Positions 35,333 through 44,260 of a DNA stretch of 64,000 bases are shown here, in pieces. The DNA is taken from contig NZ_CP150096.1 in the NCBI RefSeq assembly GCF_038396765.1, positions 2,959,001 through 3,023,000 on the forward strand. Direction: 5' to 3'. The translations under genes and the position numbers were made by a program. Origin of the DNA: Chitinophaga caseinilytica. GTDB taxonomy: Bacteria; Bacteroidota; Bacteroidia; Chitinophagales; Chitinophagaceae. The notes below the pieces were generated by a model that was not told the origin of the DNA, searched no databases, and saw nothing but the letters and a program-made list of their open reading frames with translations. Position 1 is the stretch's first letter. Each line of letters opens with the position of its first letter.

Positions 35333-35340
35333 TATCTTTG
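35333..35340 (+). promoter_or_regulatory. TAnnTTTG -7 element of the candidate small RNA
   Basis: TATCTTTG, with TTG 15 bp upstream (35315-35317). It ends 4 nt before the first base of the RNA's first stem. Confidence 0.6.
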
Positions 35341-35344
35341 CTTT

Positions 35345-35454
35345 GTACTTGATTGGGGCCAATCCCCACAGGTACCTCATGGCGGCTCCGGCTGCCTCAA
35401 CATATACCGCCCGCCCTGCCCAGGTTTACACCGAAGCATGGCGGGTACTTTTTT
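35345..35454 (+). ncRNA. Candidate structured small RNA (~110 nt)
   Basis: A stand-alone intergenic unit with a promoter box, three hairpins and a terminator, and no ORF. Hairpin 1: GTACTTG (35345-35351) pairs with CAGGTAC (35369-35375), then TGGGG/CCCCA with loop CCAAT. Hairpin 2: GGCGGC and GCTGCC closed by a TCCG (UNCG) tetraloop (35381-35396). Hairpin 3: CCCGCC-C-TGC (35410-35419) and GCA-T-GGCGGG (35436-35445), followed by TACTTTTTT, a rho-independent terminator whose T-run covers the stop codon of the convergent helicase gene. I do not recognise SRP, 6S, tmRNA or RNase P consensus in it. Confidence 0.6.
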
Positions 35455-37357
35455 ACACCATATATTCCCACGCACTTTTGTAAGCATCGTTCGCTTCGGC
35501 GTAGGCGATAAAACCCGCGTAGTACGGCAATCTCGATAATGTTGCGCTGTCGCCGATGACCACGAGTTTTTTGCGCGCCCGCGTCATGGCCACGTTCATC
35601 CGCCGGATGTCTGACAGGAAGCCGATCTTGTTGTCGGAATTGCTGCGCGTCATGCTGATATACACCACGTCGCGCTCCTGCCCCTGGAAGCTGTCGATCG
35701 TATTGACGGAAATCCTGTCACCGAAAATTTTAAGATCGGGATGATGGTCGAGCTGTTCGCGCAGCAAACCGATCTGCTCCTTATATGGCGCAATCACAGC
35801 GATAGAAGGGAAATTGCCGGGTTGATAATGCGGCAACAGCGTTTCCACGAAGCCCGCCAGGTGGCGGAAGAGGAATGCCGCTTCTTCGGGGTTGGAGGTG
35901 CTGGTGCCTTCCGACTTTTCATCGAACCCGCAGCCCGCCGTGTCTACGAACGCCAGCGGCGCATCTTCGCCGAAAAGCAGGTGCCCCGCCACGGAAGGGT
36001 GCGCTTTCAAACGGCTGTCGTAAAATGCGGAGGAGGAATATCCCATGATGGTATTGTGCATGCGGTATTGCTCTTCGAGCATGGTCACCGATCCCGGATG
36101 CCGGGCGGCGAGCTTTTCGAGCAGGGTTTCTGCGAGGCCGTTGCGCGCGGCGTCTGCCGATTTGATGGTAGGCGGCAGCTGGCAATGGTCGCCGGCGAGC
36201 ACCACTTTTTTCCCTTTCAGCGCGGCGATCCAGCAGGCGGGCTCCAGGGCCTGGCCGGCTTCGTCGATCACCACGGTATCGTATTGCAGGTGGCGGACGG
36301 TGTAATGTTGCGCGCCCACCGGCGTGGCGGTCACCACCTGCGATTTGTCGAGAATGTCCGAAACGATGTACTGTTCCATCTTTTCGACGCTTTGCATGAT
36401 GTTGCGGGCTTCGGCGAAAAGGGCTTTCCGCTGCTCGCGCTCCGACTTCCCGAAATTGCGTTTGTATTTATGCGCCATATCGCGGAACTCGTTGGCCTGC
36501 TTGCGGAGCCGGCGGATTTCCTTGACAGACGAATGGTTGCTCACCTGCGCATCCAGCGTAATGTCCGTCAATTTCTCAGATACTTTAACGGGATTGCCTA
36601 CACGGAGTACGCGGAGGCCTTCGGCGAAGAGTTTCTCGCTGAGCAGGTCTACCGCGGCATTGCTGGGCGCCACCACGAGGATCTTTTTATCGTCGTTGGA
36701 AAGCAGCGCCTTGATGGCCTGTACGATGGTGGTGGTTTTGCCGGTGCCGGGAGGGCCGTGCACTACGGCCACGTCGTTGGCGGACAAAATTTTATTAACG
36801 GCTTCCTGTTGGGAAGGGTTGAGGGTTTGGGAGGAAAAGGGTGAATGATGTGCGTCGAACGCAGGTTGTTCCGCGCCGGTGAGCACGCGCACGAGGCGGC
36901 CTTCGGTAGATTTTTCGAGGAGAGATTCCGCTTTCTGGAGGGCGGAGAACATTTCTTCGTAGCTGGCATTGTCGAACAGCAGATCGATGCCCAGTTTGCC
37001 GCTGTCTGCCCATTCCGGCAATTCATCCGTTTTGAGCGTGATCTTGAGGCGGTTGCCGCTTTGCCAGGCAATGGTACCCTCGGCACGGTACTCCTTCGGA
37101 TCATGCTGCGAAAACAGCACGGCCGACGCGCCGAAACGCAGCTGGTGCGGCACATCGTGATGCGTGGTGCGCTCGATTTCCACCGTCAGGTAATCGCCCC
37201 GGCTCATTTCCGAACCGCGGATGGCCACGGGGTACCAGGAAAGGCCATTGGCGCGCCTTTCGGACACGGATACGCTTTCTGTGAGTTTACGGTAATTTTC
37301 CCTGTCGTCCGACTTCTCCTGCTGCAACAACTGCCGGAGCCTGCTGAAATAATCCAT
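35453..37357 (-). CDS. IGHMBP2/SMUBP-2-like superfamily 1 helicase
   Basis: 634 aa DNA2/NAM7-type helicase. N-terminal beta-barrel (~residues 35-130), then Walker A GPPGTGKTTTIVQAIKALL near 205, DEAGQALEPACWIAAL (motif II), AGDHCQLPPTIKS (III), MLEEQYRMHNTIMGYSS (IV), VNTIDSFQGQERDVVYISM (V) and MTRARKKLVVIGD (VI). Acts on RNA or DNA 5' to 3' in relatives. The promoter box lies 4 nt upstream. Its stop codon sits inside the T-run of the small RNA terminator. Confidence 0.93.
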   Translation of the reverse strand: MDYFSRLRQLLQQEKSDDRENYRKLTESVSVSERRANGLSWYPVAIRGSEMSRGDYLTVEIERTTHHDVPHQLRFGASAVLFSQHDPKEYRAEGTIAWQSGNRLKITLKTDELPEWADSGKLGIDLLFDNASYEEMFSALQKAESLLEKSTEGRLVRVLTGAEQPAFDAHHSPFSSQTLNPSQQEAVNKILSANDVAVVHGPPGTGKTTTIVQAIKALLSNDDKKILVVAPSNAAVDLLSEKLFAEGLRVLRVGNPVKVSEKLTDITLDAQVSNHSSVKEIRRLRKQANEFRDMAHKYKRNFGKSEREQRKALFAEARNIMQSVEKMEQYIVSDILDKSQVVTATPVGAQHYTVRHLQYDTVVIDEAGQALEPACWIAALKGKKVVLAGDHCQLPPTIKSADAARNGLAETLLEKLAARHPGSVTMLEEQYRMHNTIMGYSSSAFYDSRLKAHPSVAGHLLFGEDAPLAFVDTAGCGFDEKSEGTSTSNPEEAAFLFRHLAGFVETLLPHYQPGNFPSIAVIAPYKEQIGLLREQLDHHPDLKIFGDRISVNTIDSFQGQERDVVYISMTRSNSDNKIGFLSDIRRMNVAMTRARKKLVVIGDSATLSRLPYYAGFIAYAEANDAYKSAWEYMV

Positions 37358-37361
37358 CCCG

Positions 37362-37369
37362 CAAAGGTA
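37362..37369 (-). promoter_or_regulatory. TAnnTTTG -7 element, helicase gene
   Basis: TACCTTTG on the minus strand ends 4 nt before ATG 37357, predicting a leaderless transcript. Confidence 0.55.
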
Positions 37370-37442
37370 ATCATTCCCCGAAGGTCACCCATCAACCTTT
37401 AAGAACATATTAACATTTTGATGGCTATTTTCGGGCCGCCGT

Positions 37443-38015
37443 ATGTCACCCAACCCTCACCTGCAACTGTCCGATCCCGAATTGTGGGATAAAGCCCGGT
37501 CTGGCGACCTCCGGGCGTTCGGCGTACTGTACGACCGCCTCTGGGAGCCGCTGTACGAAACGGCCTGGTGGCGTCTGCGCGACGAAGACGCGGCCAAAGA
37601 CATTGTCCAGGAAACATTTATCCACTGCTGGCAACAGCGCGCCACGCTGCTCATCCGCGAATCGCCCGGGGCATATTTCCGGTCGGCCGTTCGCCGCCGC
37701 GTCCTGAATCATTTACAATCCGCCGCCGTCCGTGAGAAATACACCCGTCTTTCCGGCGAAAGCCTCCCCGTTTTGAGCCACGACGCTTCCGAAAAAGTGG
37801 CGGCCCGCGAACTGGAAAGCCATTACCGCGCACAGCTGGCCCAATTGCCGGAAGCGATGCGCGAAGTGTTTACGGACAGCCGTGAACTGGGCTTGAGCGT
37901 GGCGGAAATCGCGGAGAAAAGACGGTTGTCGCCCCAAACGGTGAAGAACCAGCTGTCTGGCGCGTTGAAGAAAATGCGCAAGGGGCTGGGGCAATGGTTA
38001 AAAATATTTTTCTGA
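37443..38015 (+). CDS. ECF RNA polymerase sigma factor (second FecI-like)
   Basis: 190 aa. Region 2: ELWDKARSGDLRAFGVLYDR and AAKDIVQETFIHCWQQ; region 4: LPEAMREVFTDSRELGLSVA with helix-turn-helix SVAEIAEKRRLSPQTVKNQL. Followed after 54 bp by its FecR partner and then an STN-type receptor, so it probably drives its own receptor operon on ligand signal. Opposite in strand to the helicase gene, 85 bp away. Confidence 0.92.
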   Translation: MSPNPHLQLSDPELWDKARSGDLRAFGVLYDRLWEPLYETAWWRLRDEDAAKDIVQETFIHCWQQRATLLIRESPGAYFRSAVRRRVLNHLQSAAVREKYTRLSGESLPVLSHDASEKVAARELESHYRAQLAQLPEAMREVFTDSRELGLSVAEIAEKRRLSPQTVKNQLSGALKKMRKGLGQWLKIFF

Positions 38016-38069
38016 CGCATAGTACCGGGATGGTCCGGGCGCTGTCTATACATCAGCAAGGAGAAAAAC

Positions 38070-39002
38070 ATGGAAGATCCCCGCATCCAGGAGCTACTGG
38101 ACAAACACGCCGCCAATGCCTGCACGCCGGAAGAACTGGCGGAGCTGCACCGCTGGTACGACGGTTTCCCGCAACGGGGAACGCCGGAAGGCAAGGCTGT
38201 GGCCGGAAGGGAGATGAAACAGGCCGTATTTGACGCCATCGGCGGAACGGTGGCTGTTTCCGCGCGGAGGCGCGCCATCCGCACCTGGAGCGCCGCTGCG
38301 GCCGCAGTGGCGATGCTGGCGGGCGGATGGTGGATGTTCCGGCAACAGCACGTTTCCCCGGTTATCGTAGAAGTGCGTGTTCCGGCGGGCGACAGTTCCC
38401 GCAACATCCAACTGCCCGACGGCTCCCGCGCCTGGCTCGCTGCCGGCTCCACGATCCGCTATCGCGAAGGGTTTGCGGGCGGTGATAGACATGTGGAACT
38501 GCCGGATGGACAGGTCTTCTTCGAAGTAGGGCCATCCACCGAAAAACCTTTCAGGGTTATAACGGGAAAGGGGCTGGAAGTGAAAGTCCTCGGCACCGGG
38601 TTCACCGTTACCAGCTGGCCGGAACTCCCGCAGACAGACGTGTACGTGGCTTCCGGGGCCGTGCAGGTGAGCGATAGCGCCGGTGTGGTAGGAGTGCTGC
38701 GCGCGAAGGAAGGATTGGGGTACGAACGGGGGAAACCCGTCCATAAAACCACCGGCGACCAGCCCGATCCCCGCAGCGGAACGTACCAGCTGAAGGAAGC
38801 CGACTTCGCCACGGTAGCTGCTCTCGTGAAAAGGCGCTTTGGCCTGGAACTGCGTTATGATCCTAAAACCATGCGCGAAGTTCGGTTCAACGCGATCGTG
38901 GAAGGCGGCATGACGGCCCCCCAGTTTTTCGATATGCTGCAATTGCTCAGCGGGATCCCCTGGAAACAGGAAGGGAACACCGTTTCATTTTTCAATTCAT
39001 AA
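38070..39002 (+). CDS. FecR-family anti-sigma factor (second)
   Basis: 310 aa. N-terminal sigma-binding helices (IQELLDKHAANACTPEELAE), membrane segment near 75-92 (AAAAVAMLAGGWWMF), periplasmic FecR domain (VPAGDSSRNIQLPDGSRAWL, LPDGQVFFEVGPSTEKPF, VKVLGTGFTV) and DUF4974-like tail (ATVAALVKRRFGLELRYDP). Between its sigma factor and an STN-bearing TonB receptor. Confidence 0.93.
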   Translation: MEDPRIQELLDKHAANACTPEELAELHRWYDGFPQRGTPEGKAVAGREMKQAVFDAIGGTVAVSARRRAIRTWSAAAAAVAMLAGGWWMFRQQHVSPVIVEVRVPAGDSSRNIQLPDGSRAWLAAGSTIRYREGFAGGDRHVELPDGQVFFEVGPSTEKPFRVITGKGLEVKVLGTGFTVTSWPELPQTDVYVASGAVQVSDSAGVVGVLRAKEGLGYERGKPVHKTTGDQPDPRSGTYQLKEADFATVAALVKRRFGLELRYDPKTMREVRFNAIVEGGMTAPQFFDMLQLLSGIPWKQEGNTVSFFNS

Positions 39003-39090
39003 CCCGAATCCGACAAATTAATCCGCCGGATGCGCGCCCCGCCGAAAAGCGGCAGGGAACGTATTGCCGGGACCATCCCAAACCGATACC

Positions 39091-41694
39091 ATGCGATTTT
39101 ACCTGACATGTATGCTCTTCCTGTGCTGCCTGGGCGTATCTGCCCGGCAGTCCGGGAAAATCTCGATCACATTCCCGCGGACTACGCTGGACACGGCTTT
39201 TCGCCTCCTGGAAACCAAAACCGGCTGGCACATTTCTTTCGAATCCAGCCGGGTGAAACACCTGAACGTAGCCGCCCGCACTTTCCGCGACATGACGCCG
39301 GAAGCGGTGCTGACGAGCCTGTTAGCCGGCACGCATTTAAGCTTCCGCAAAAGCGGGATGAACGTGCTCATCATTCCCCGGCCGCCGGCCAAAACGCTCA
39401 GCGGCTTCGTTTCGGACGCCGGCAGCGGGGAACGGTTGCCGGGCGTAACGCTGGCTGCGCCCGACTTCCAGCAGGGAACGGTCACCAATAGCTTCGGGTT
39501 TTACAGTCTTTCCCTGCCCGCCGATAGCTTGCGCCTGCAAGTCGGCTACATGGGTTACCGCCGGCTGGATACCGTGCTGCTCCTCCGCGACGATGCGCAT
39601 CTGAACCTGCTGCTGGAACCCATTACCCAGCAATTACATGAAATAACCGTGAAGGGCACTGCCGCCGAATCGATCGAAGAAAGTTCGCAGATGAGCCGGA
39701 TCACGCTGCCGCTGGGCGTTGTAGGCTCCACGCCGCGGATCCTCGGGGAGAAAGACCTTTTCAAAACCCTGCAATTACTGCCCGGCGTGAAGCAGGGCAC
39801 CGAAGGCACGAGCGCCCTGCTGGTGCGTGGCGGTACGCCAGACCAGAACCTCATCCTGCTCGACGGTGCGCCCATGTATAACCCGATGCACCTGCTGGGT
39901 GTGTTTTCTACTTTCAACACCGCCGCGCTTAAAGACGTAACGCTCTACAAAGGCGCGTTCCCTGCGCGTTTCGGTGGCCGCCTTTCATCCATTGTTGACA
40001 TCACCACCAAAGACGGCAACATGCAGCAAATGCATGGCGAAGCCGGCATCGGGCTACTGGCGGCCTCGCTGTCGGTGGAAGGGCCGATCAAAAAAGACAG
40101 AACGTCTTTCATCGTTTCCGCCCGCCGGTCCTATCCCGACCTGGCCGCTACTTTTTTTGTGAAACGCAACGATAAGGGGCTCGAGAAATTCAAATCGTAT
40201 TTCTACGACGTCAACGCCAAAGTCCACCATCGGATCTCCGACCGCGACCAGCTCTATTTCAGCGTGTACAGCGGCCGCGATCAGCTGCATATCCGCACCC
40301 GCGACATCCCGGATAAAGAAGAGCGGAAAGATGATTACAGTATCAATAACACGAATGTGAGCTGGGGGAACCATATCGCGTCGTTCCGCTGGAACCACGT
40401 ATTTTCTTCCCGGCTTTTCTCCAATGCGATGCTCATCGGCTCGCGATACCAGTTCAAGGTGAAGAACAGCCTGGAAGAAATGTATAACGGTTCTTACTTT
40501 TCCGAGCGGCTGGAATTGCATACCGGGATCGAGGATTACGGGGGAAGGATGGATTTCGATTTCCGGCCGAAGCCATCACACACCATCCGGTTCGGTACTT
40601 CGGCGATGTACAGGGTGTTTTCGCCGGGCGTGATGCGGCAGCGGCAGGAAGGGAGCGGCGTTGGCGTCCTGGATTCCACCAACGCCAACGAGCGTGTACG
40701 CGGCGCCGAATTTGACCTGTACGCGGAAGACGACTGGGAACTGACCCGCCGCCTGAAAGTGAACGCGGGTTTGCATTGGAGCGGGTTCGCCGTGCAGGGG
40801 AGGTTCTACAATTCGCTGCAGCCGCGGCTGAGCGCGCGGTACATGCTGCCGGGGAACTGGGCGCTGAAAGCCTCGTATTCGCGCATGACCCAATTCATCC
40901 ACCTGCTGGCCAACAATACGATCTCGCTGCCCACCGACCTCTGGGTACCCGCCACCAAATACATCCGCCCCCAACAGGCAGACCAGTACGCTGTCGGCGT
41001 TGCGAAAAACCTCTTCGGTGGCAAATACGAATTTTCCGCCGAAGCGTATTACAAAAGCATGCGCAATGTGATCGAATACAAAGACGGCATGGGTTACATC
41101 ACTTCCATCCGGGACAATCAATGGGAGCAAAGTATCGCCGTCGGGAAAGGGAGCGCATACGGATTGGAGCTGTTGCTGAAAAAGCCGACAGGAAGATTGA
41201 CCGGATGGATCGGGTATACCCTGGGCTGGAGTTACCGCCAGTTGGACGGGGTGAGCATGGGAAAGCGATTCCCCTACAAGTACGACCGCCGGCACGATCT
41301 GCATATACTGGCTGCGTACAAACTGCGGAAAAACATCGAGCTCACCGCCAGTTGGACTTATCAATCCGCCGCCCCGCTCACCGTATCCGTTGGCCAGTAT
41401 ATGAGCATATATGGATCCAATCTCCAGTGGATCAGCCAGGTTTCCGGCCGCAACAACGTTCGCCTGTTGCCCTATCACCGGCTCGACCTGGGCGTGAATT
41501 TCACCAAAGTCAAAAAGAACGGAATGATCCGCACCTGGAACATCAGCATCCTGAACGCCTACAACCAATTCAACCCGTTCTTCGCCACCGAAGCGGCCTG
41601 GCGAGGCGATGAGCGGCGACCGGGGAAGGTGACGATGCAGCTGTCTAACCTGATGCCTTTCATGCCGAGTGTTTCCTATCAACTTAAATGGTAA
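39091..41694 (+). CDS. TonB-dependent receptor with STN and CarboxypepD_reg-like domains
   Basis: 867 aa from ATG 39091 (MRFYLTCMLFLCCLGVSA signal peptide). STN domain about 25-95 (TTLDTAFRLLETKTGWHISF), carboxypeptidase-regulatory-like domain about 105-180 (LSGFVSDAGSGERLPGVTL), plug with LLPGVKQGTEGTSALLVRGG and DGAPMYNPMHLLGVFSTFNT, and a barrel ending MPFMPSVSYQLKW. This is the FecA-like type that pairs with DUF4249 lipoproteins rather than with SusD. The sigma/FecR genes just upstream imply ligand-induced autoregulation. Iron-chelate or peptide uptake is possible. Confidence 0.93.
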   Translation: MRFYLTCMLFLCCLGVSARQSGKISITFPRTTLDTAFRLLETKTGWHISFESSRVKHLNVAARTFRDMTPEAVLTSLLAGTHLSFRKSGMNVLIIPRPPAKTLSGFVSDAGSGERLPGVTLAAPDFQQGTVTNSFGFYSLSLPADSLRLQVGYMGYRRLDTVLLLRDDAHLNLLLEPITQQLHEITVKGTAAESIEESSQMSRITLPLGVVGSTPRILGEKDLFKTLQLLPGVKQGTEGTSALLVRGGTPDQNLILLDGAPMYNPMHLLGVFSTFNTAALKDVTLYKGAFPARFGGRLSSIVDITTKDGNMQQMHGEAGIGLLAASLSVEGPIKKDRTSFIVSARRSYPDLAATFFVKRNDKGLEKFKSYFYDVNAKVHHRISDRDQLYFSVYSGRDQLHIRTRDIPDKEERKDDYSINNTNVSWGNHIASFRWNHVFSSRLFSNAMLIGSRYQFKVKNSLEEMYNGSYFSERLELHTGIEDYGGRMDFDFRPKPSHTIRFGTSAMYRVFSPGVMRQRQEGSGVGVLDSTNANERVRGAEFDLYAEDDWELTRRLKVNAGLHWSGFAVQGRFYNSLQPRLSARYMLPGNWALKASYSRMTQFIHLLANNTISLPTDLWVPATKYIRPQQADQYAVGVAKNLFGGKYEFSAEAYYKSMRNVIEYKDGMGYITSIRDNQWEQSIAVGKGSAYGLELLLKKPTGRLTGWIGYTLGWSYRQLDGVSMGKRFPYKYDRRHDLHILAAYKLRKNIELTASWTYQSAAPLTVSVGQYMSIYGSNLQWISQVSGRNNVRLLPYHRLDLGVNFTKVKKNGMIRTWNISILNAYNQFNPFFATEAAWRGDERRPGKVTMQLSNLMPFMPSVSYQLKW

Positions 41695-41699
41695 AAATC

Positions 41700-42557
41700 A
41701 TGAAACGAATATATTTACTCTTAACGCTGTGCGCCGTTGCCTTTCCGGGCTGTATTAAATATATATCGCTGGACGTGGAGCATGAAGTGAAACCCGTGCT
41801 GAACGCGCTCATGTACCGCGACAGCATTTTAACCGCGGAAGTGAGCATCAGTATGACACCGAATACCGCAATGCCAGGCCTGCGGAGCGACGCGGTAGTG
41901 AAGTTGTACGAAAACGGTACTTTCCTGGAAACGCTGGCGAAAAATGAGCACGAAGGCAAAACGCGGTACGTGAGTAGCCGGCCGCTGAAAGGGGGGACGC
42001 ATTACCGGATCACCGCCGAAGTGCCCGGTTACCCGATGGTGGAAGGGGAAGACGTGATCCCCGGCCAGGTGATCGATTTTACGGCAGACCTGGAAAAGCG
42101 CCCCGCCAATGGTGCGAACGATTATTTCATCCAGTTGAAGCTGAACGATCCGCCGGCGCAGCGGAATTATTACCGTGTGCGGTTGTATTCCCTGACCCAA
42201 TATTCAAATTCAACACCCTGGCGCCGTCTGAGTAACATCACGTACCTGGGGCCCGAGCTGGAAGACCTTTTCTTCGGCGAAAGCAATCTGTTTCAATATG
42301 TGTTCGACGATGCGATGTTCGGCGGGCGTATCCGGCAATTGCCGTTCAAAACCCGGGAATGGTACCGCGTTATCAAATTCGAGCTGGAAGTGAGCGAAAT
42401 TACCCGCGACACGTACCTCTTCATGCAATCCGCCGAGCTGCAACGCAGCAAGAACCACCATGCTTTCGCCGAAAAAGTGACAGTGCATAACAATATCCGG
42501 AACGGGCTGGGCCTCGTTGGCGGGATCGCCATCGGGTGGAAGGAATTAATTCCCTGA
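41700..42557 (+). CDS. DUF4249-family lipoprotein
   Basis: 285 aa from ATG 41700 (MKRIYLLLTLCAVAFPGC, lipobox). An alternative ATG at 41688 overlaps the upstream stop. Ig-like N-terminal half (PVLNALMYRDSILTAEVSIS, GGTHYRITAEVPGYPMVEGE) and a C-terminal half with NDYFIQLKLNDPPAQRNYYR, as in DUF4249 proteins that accompany STN-type receptors. Probably the surface partner of the receptor before it, 5 bp upstream. Confidence 0.85.
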   Translation: MKRIYLLLTLCAVAFPGCIKYISLDVEHEVKPVLNALMYRDSILTAEVSISMTPNTAMPGLRSDAVVKLYENGTFLETLAKNEHEGKTRYVSSRPLKGGTHYRITAEVPGYPMVEGEDVIPGQVIDFTADLEKRPANGANDYFIQLKLNDPPAQRNYYRVRLYSLTQYSNSTPWRRLSNITYLGPELEDLFFGESNLFQYVFDDAMFGGRIRQLPFKTREWYRVIKFELEVSEITRDTYLFMQSAELQRSKNHHAFAEKVTVHNNIRNGLGLVGGIAIGWKELIP

Positions 42558-42581
42558 TAGCTACAGATTACCATGTAAAGC

Positions 42582-42617
42582 AAAACGGCGCCCCGTTCCC
42601 GGGAGCGCCGTTTTTTT
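42582..42617 (+). terminator. Bidirectional terminator between the DUF4249 and SusD genes
   Basis: AACGGCGC(CCC) and (GGGA)GCGCCGTT form the stem; T7 follows on plus, and AAAA precedes, giving a T4 run on minus for the SusD gene. Confidence 0.85.
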
Positions 42618-42635
42618 ATTACGGTACGTTGTGCG

Positions 42636-44249
42636 TCAGGGCTTGTCCCACCAAACAGGTTCCGCCATATAGGTCGGATTTCCCGCATTGGGATTGGCTT
42701 CCAGCACTTTGACCATGTTGTAGTTGATCTCGTACGATGGAACGGCGCAACGGCGCGGCCAGTCGGTGGGGTTGGGATAACCTTCGGCCATTACGTGCGA
42801 CGGCCGTTTGAACCCTTTGTAGACACCAGTGGCTTCGTTGTAATTGCCGCCCGCGTCTGCACAGAAATTCATGCGGCGCATATCCATCCAGGCTTCCGGT
42901 GAATAGCTCAGCGCGATCCATTTCTGGATCATGATATGGCTCATCGTGATATCCTGCGCGTTTTGCACAACGGATGTGCTGGCGAGGAAATTATCGATCG
43001 TGGTGCCGGCAATGCCCATGGTGTTCATATGCGAGCGGATGCCGGCTTTGTAGGCGGCCAGTGCTTCCGGGCGCTTGCCCTGGCGGAACAGCATTTCCGC
43101 TTCGATGAAGCGCATTTCGGCGTTGGTGATCAGCAGGCCTTTGCCGCCGCGTTGGGTGTACCAGGAGCCGGTGGACACGATTTTATCGCCGGGCTTCGGG
43201 GCCACGGGGTTTTTCCGCAGCGTGATGAAACGCGCATCGCTGGCTGCCGGGCCGGATTTGGGCATGTCGGACGCCATATCTACGCCCTCGGAGCGTACCA
43301 GCACGCCGCCGGCGTCGGTTGCACTGGGGATCATGAGCGCGGCGCGCGGGTCTTCCATGTTGTTGGCGCCGGTAGGGGCGCCGGTGTATTTGTTGGTGAG
43401 ATAGTCGATGAACAGTTTCGTGGGGCGATAGTTGTTGTTGATGTTCACGTATTGCAGCGCGGCCTGAACGGTAGAAGTGGCCGGCGATTCGTCTACGTAT
43501 TGCATGATGGCGCCCTCATCGTCGGTTTTAGGCGCCTTGTCGAGCAGATCGAGCACGGCCTGCGGATTGAATCCCGCTTTCTTGGAAGTGTGCAGCAGGA
43601 AGCGGGCCTTCAGCGCATAGGCCATCTTGATCCAGTCGGTGGCACTGCCGCCATGCAGGTAATCGCCTTTGGAAAGGGCGGGGGCGATGGCGCCCTGGGT
43701 TTTCTGGAGGTCGGCGATGGCTTCGTCCAGCAAGGCCAGCACTTTCGTTTGCACGTAAGCGCCGTCGTCGAATTTGGGCGTGAGCACTTTCGGATCGTCG
43801 AACTCATCGTAAGGCAGCATGCCGTAATAATCGGCCATGTACCCGAATCCCCAGGCTTTCATGATCTTGCCCACGCCCACGTAATGCCAGGCGTCCACTT
43901 TCTGCGCGGCAGCGATCATGGGCTGGATGTTCACGGCAGTGTTCACATACCAGCTCTGCCACGGCCATCCGGCAATGGCAGACGATGCGGCGGTGGAATT
44001 CCAGCGGCTCATTTCGTAAGCGGCCAGACCGTTGACGTAAACGGTGGCGAGCTGTTGGGTGACGAGTGCCGCGCGGGTGCCGGCGCTTTCATATCCGTCC
44101 ACGAACTGCGCGAGGATGGGCGGAAGGCGCTGCTCGGGCGTGGGGTCCGCTTCCTGGCCTACGTTCGGGTTTTGATTGATGTCCAGCCATTTCTTACAGG
44201 ATGTGAAGGAAACGGCGGCTATGGTGAGAATGCAAATGATCTTTTTCAT
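42636..44249 (-). CDS. SusD/RagB nutrient-binding lipoprotein (SusD-like_2 type)
   Basis: 537 aa. Lipobox SFTSCKKWLDINQNPNVGQE; PTPEQRLPPILAQFVDGY and MKAWGFGYMADYYGMLPYDE, GGSATDWIKMAYALKARFLL and IALSYSPEAWMDMRRMNF are hallmark blocks of the second SusD family. Surface-exposed lid of the SusC encoded just upstream (11 bp gap). No sigma/FecR pair is adjacent, so control differs from the first SusCD operon. Confidence 0.94.
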   Translation of the reverse strand: MKKIICILTIAAVSFTSCKKWLDINQNPNVGQEADPTPEQRLPPILAQFVDGYESAGTRAALVTQQLATVYVNGLAAYEMSRWNSTAASSAIAGWPWQSWYVNTAVNIQPMIAAAQKVDAWHYVGVGKIMKAWGFGYMADYYGMLPYDEFDDPKVLTPKFDDGAYVQTKVLALLDEAIADLQKTQGAIAPALSKGDYLHGGSATDWIKMAYALKARFLLHTSKKAGFNPQAVLDLLDKAPKTDDEGAIMQYVDESPATSTVQAALQYVNINNNYRPTKLFIDYLTNKYTGAPTGANNMEDPRAALMIPSATDAGGVLVRSEGVDMASDMPKSGPAASDARFITLRKNPVAPKPGDKIVSTGSWYTQRGGKGLLITNAEMRFIEAEMLFRQGKRPEALAAYKAGIRSHMNTMGIAGTTIDNFLASTSVVQNAQDITMSHIMIQKWIALSYSPEAWMDMRRMNFCADAGGNYNEATGVYKGFKRPSHVMAEGYPNPTDWPRRCAVPSYEINYNMVKVLEANPNAGNPTYMAEPVWWDKP

Positions 44250-44260
44250 GTCCCTCAGAA

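Noticed and set aside
35341..35454. SRP or 6S RNA
   Set aside because: There is no GGAA-type SRP domain loop, and three separate hairpins instead of one long bulged hairpin.
35286..35539. Plus ORFs over the small RNA
   Set aside because: They cross the hairpins and terminator, lack start context and have no protein-like features.
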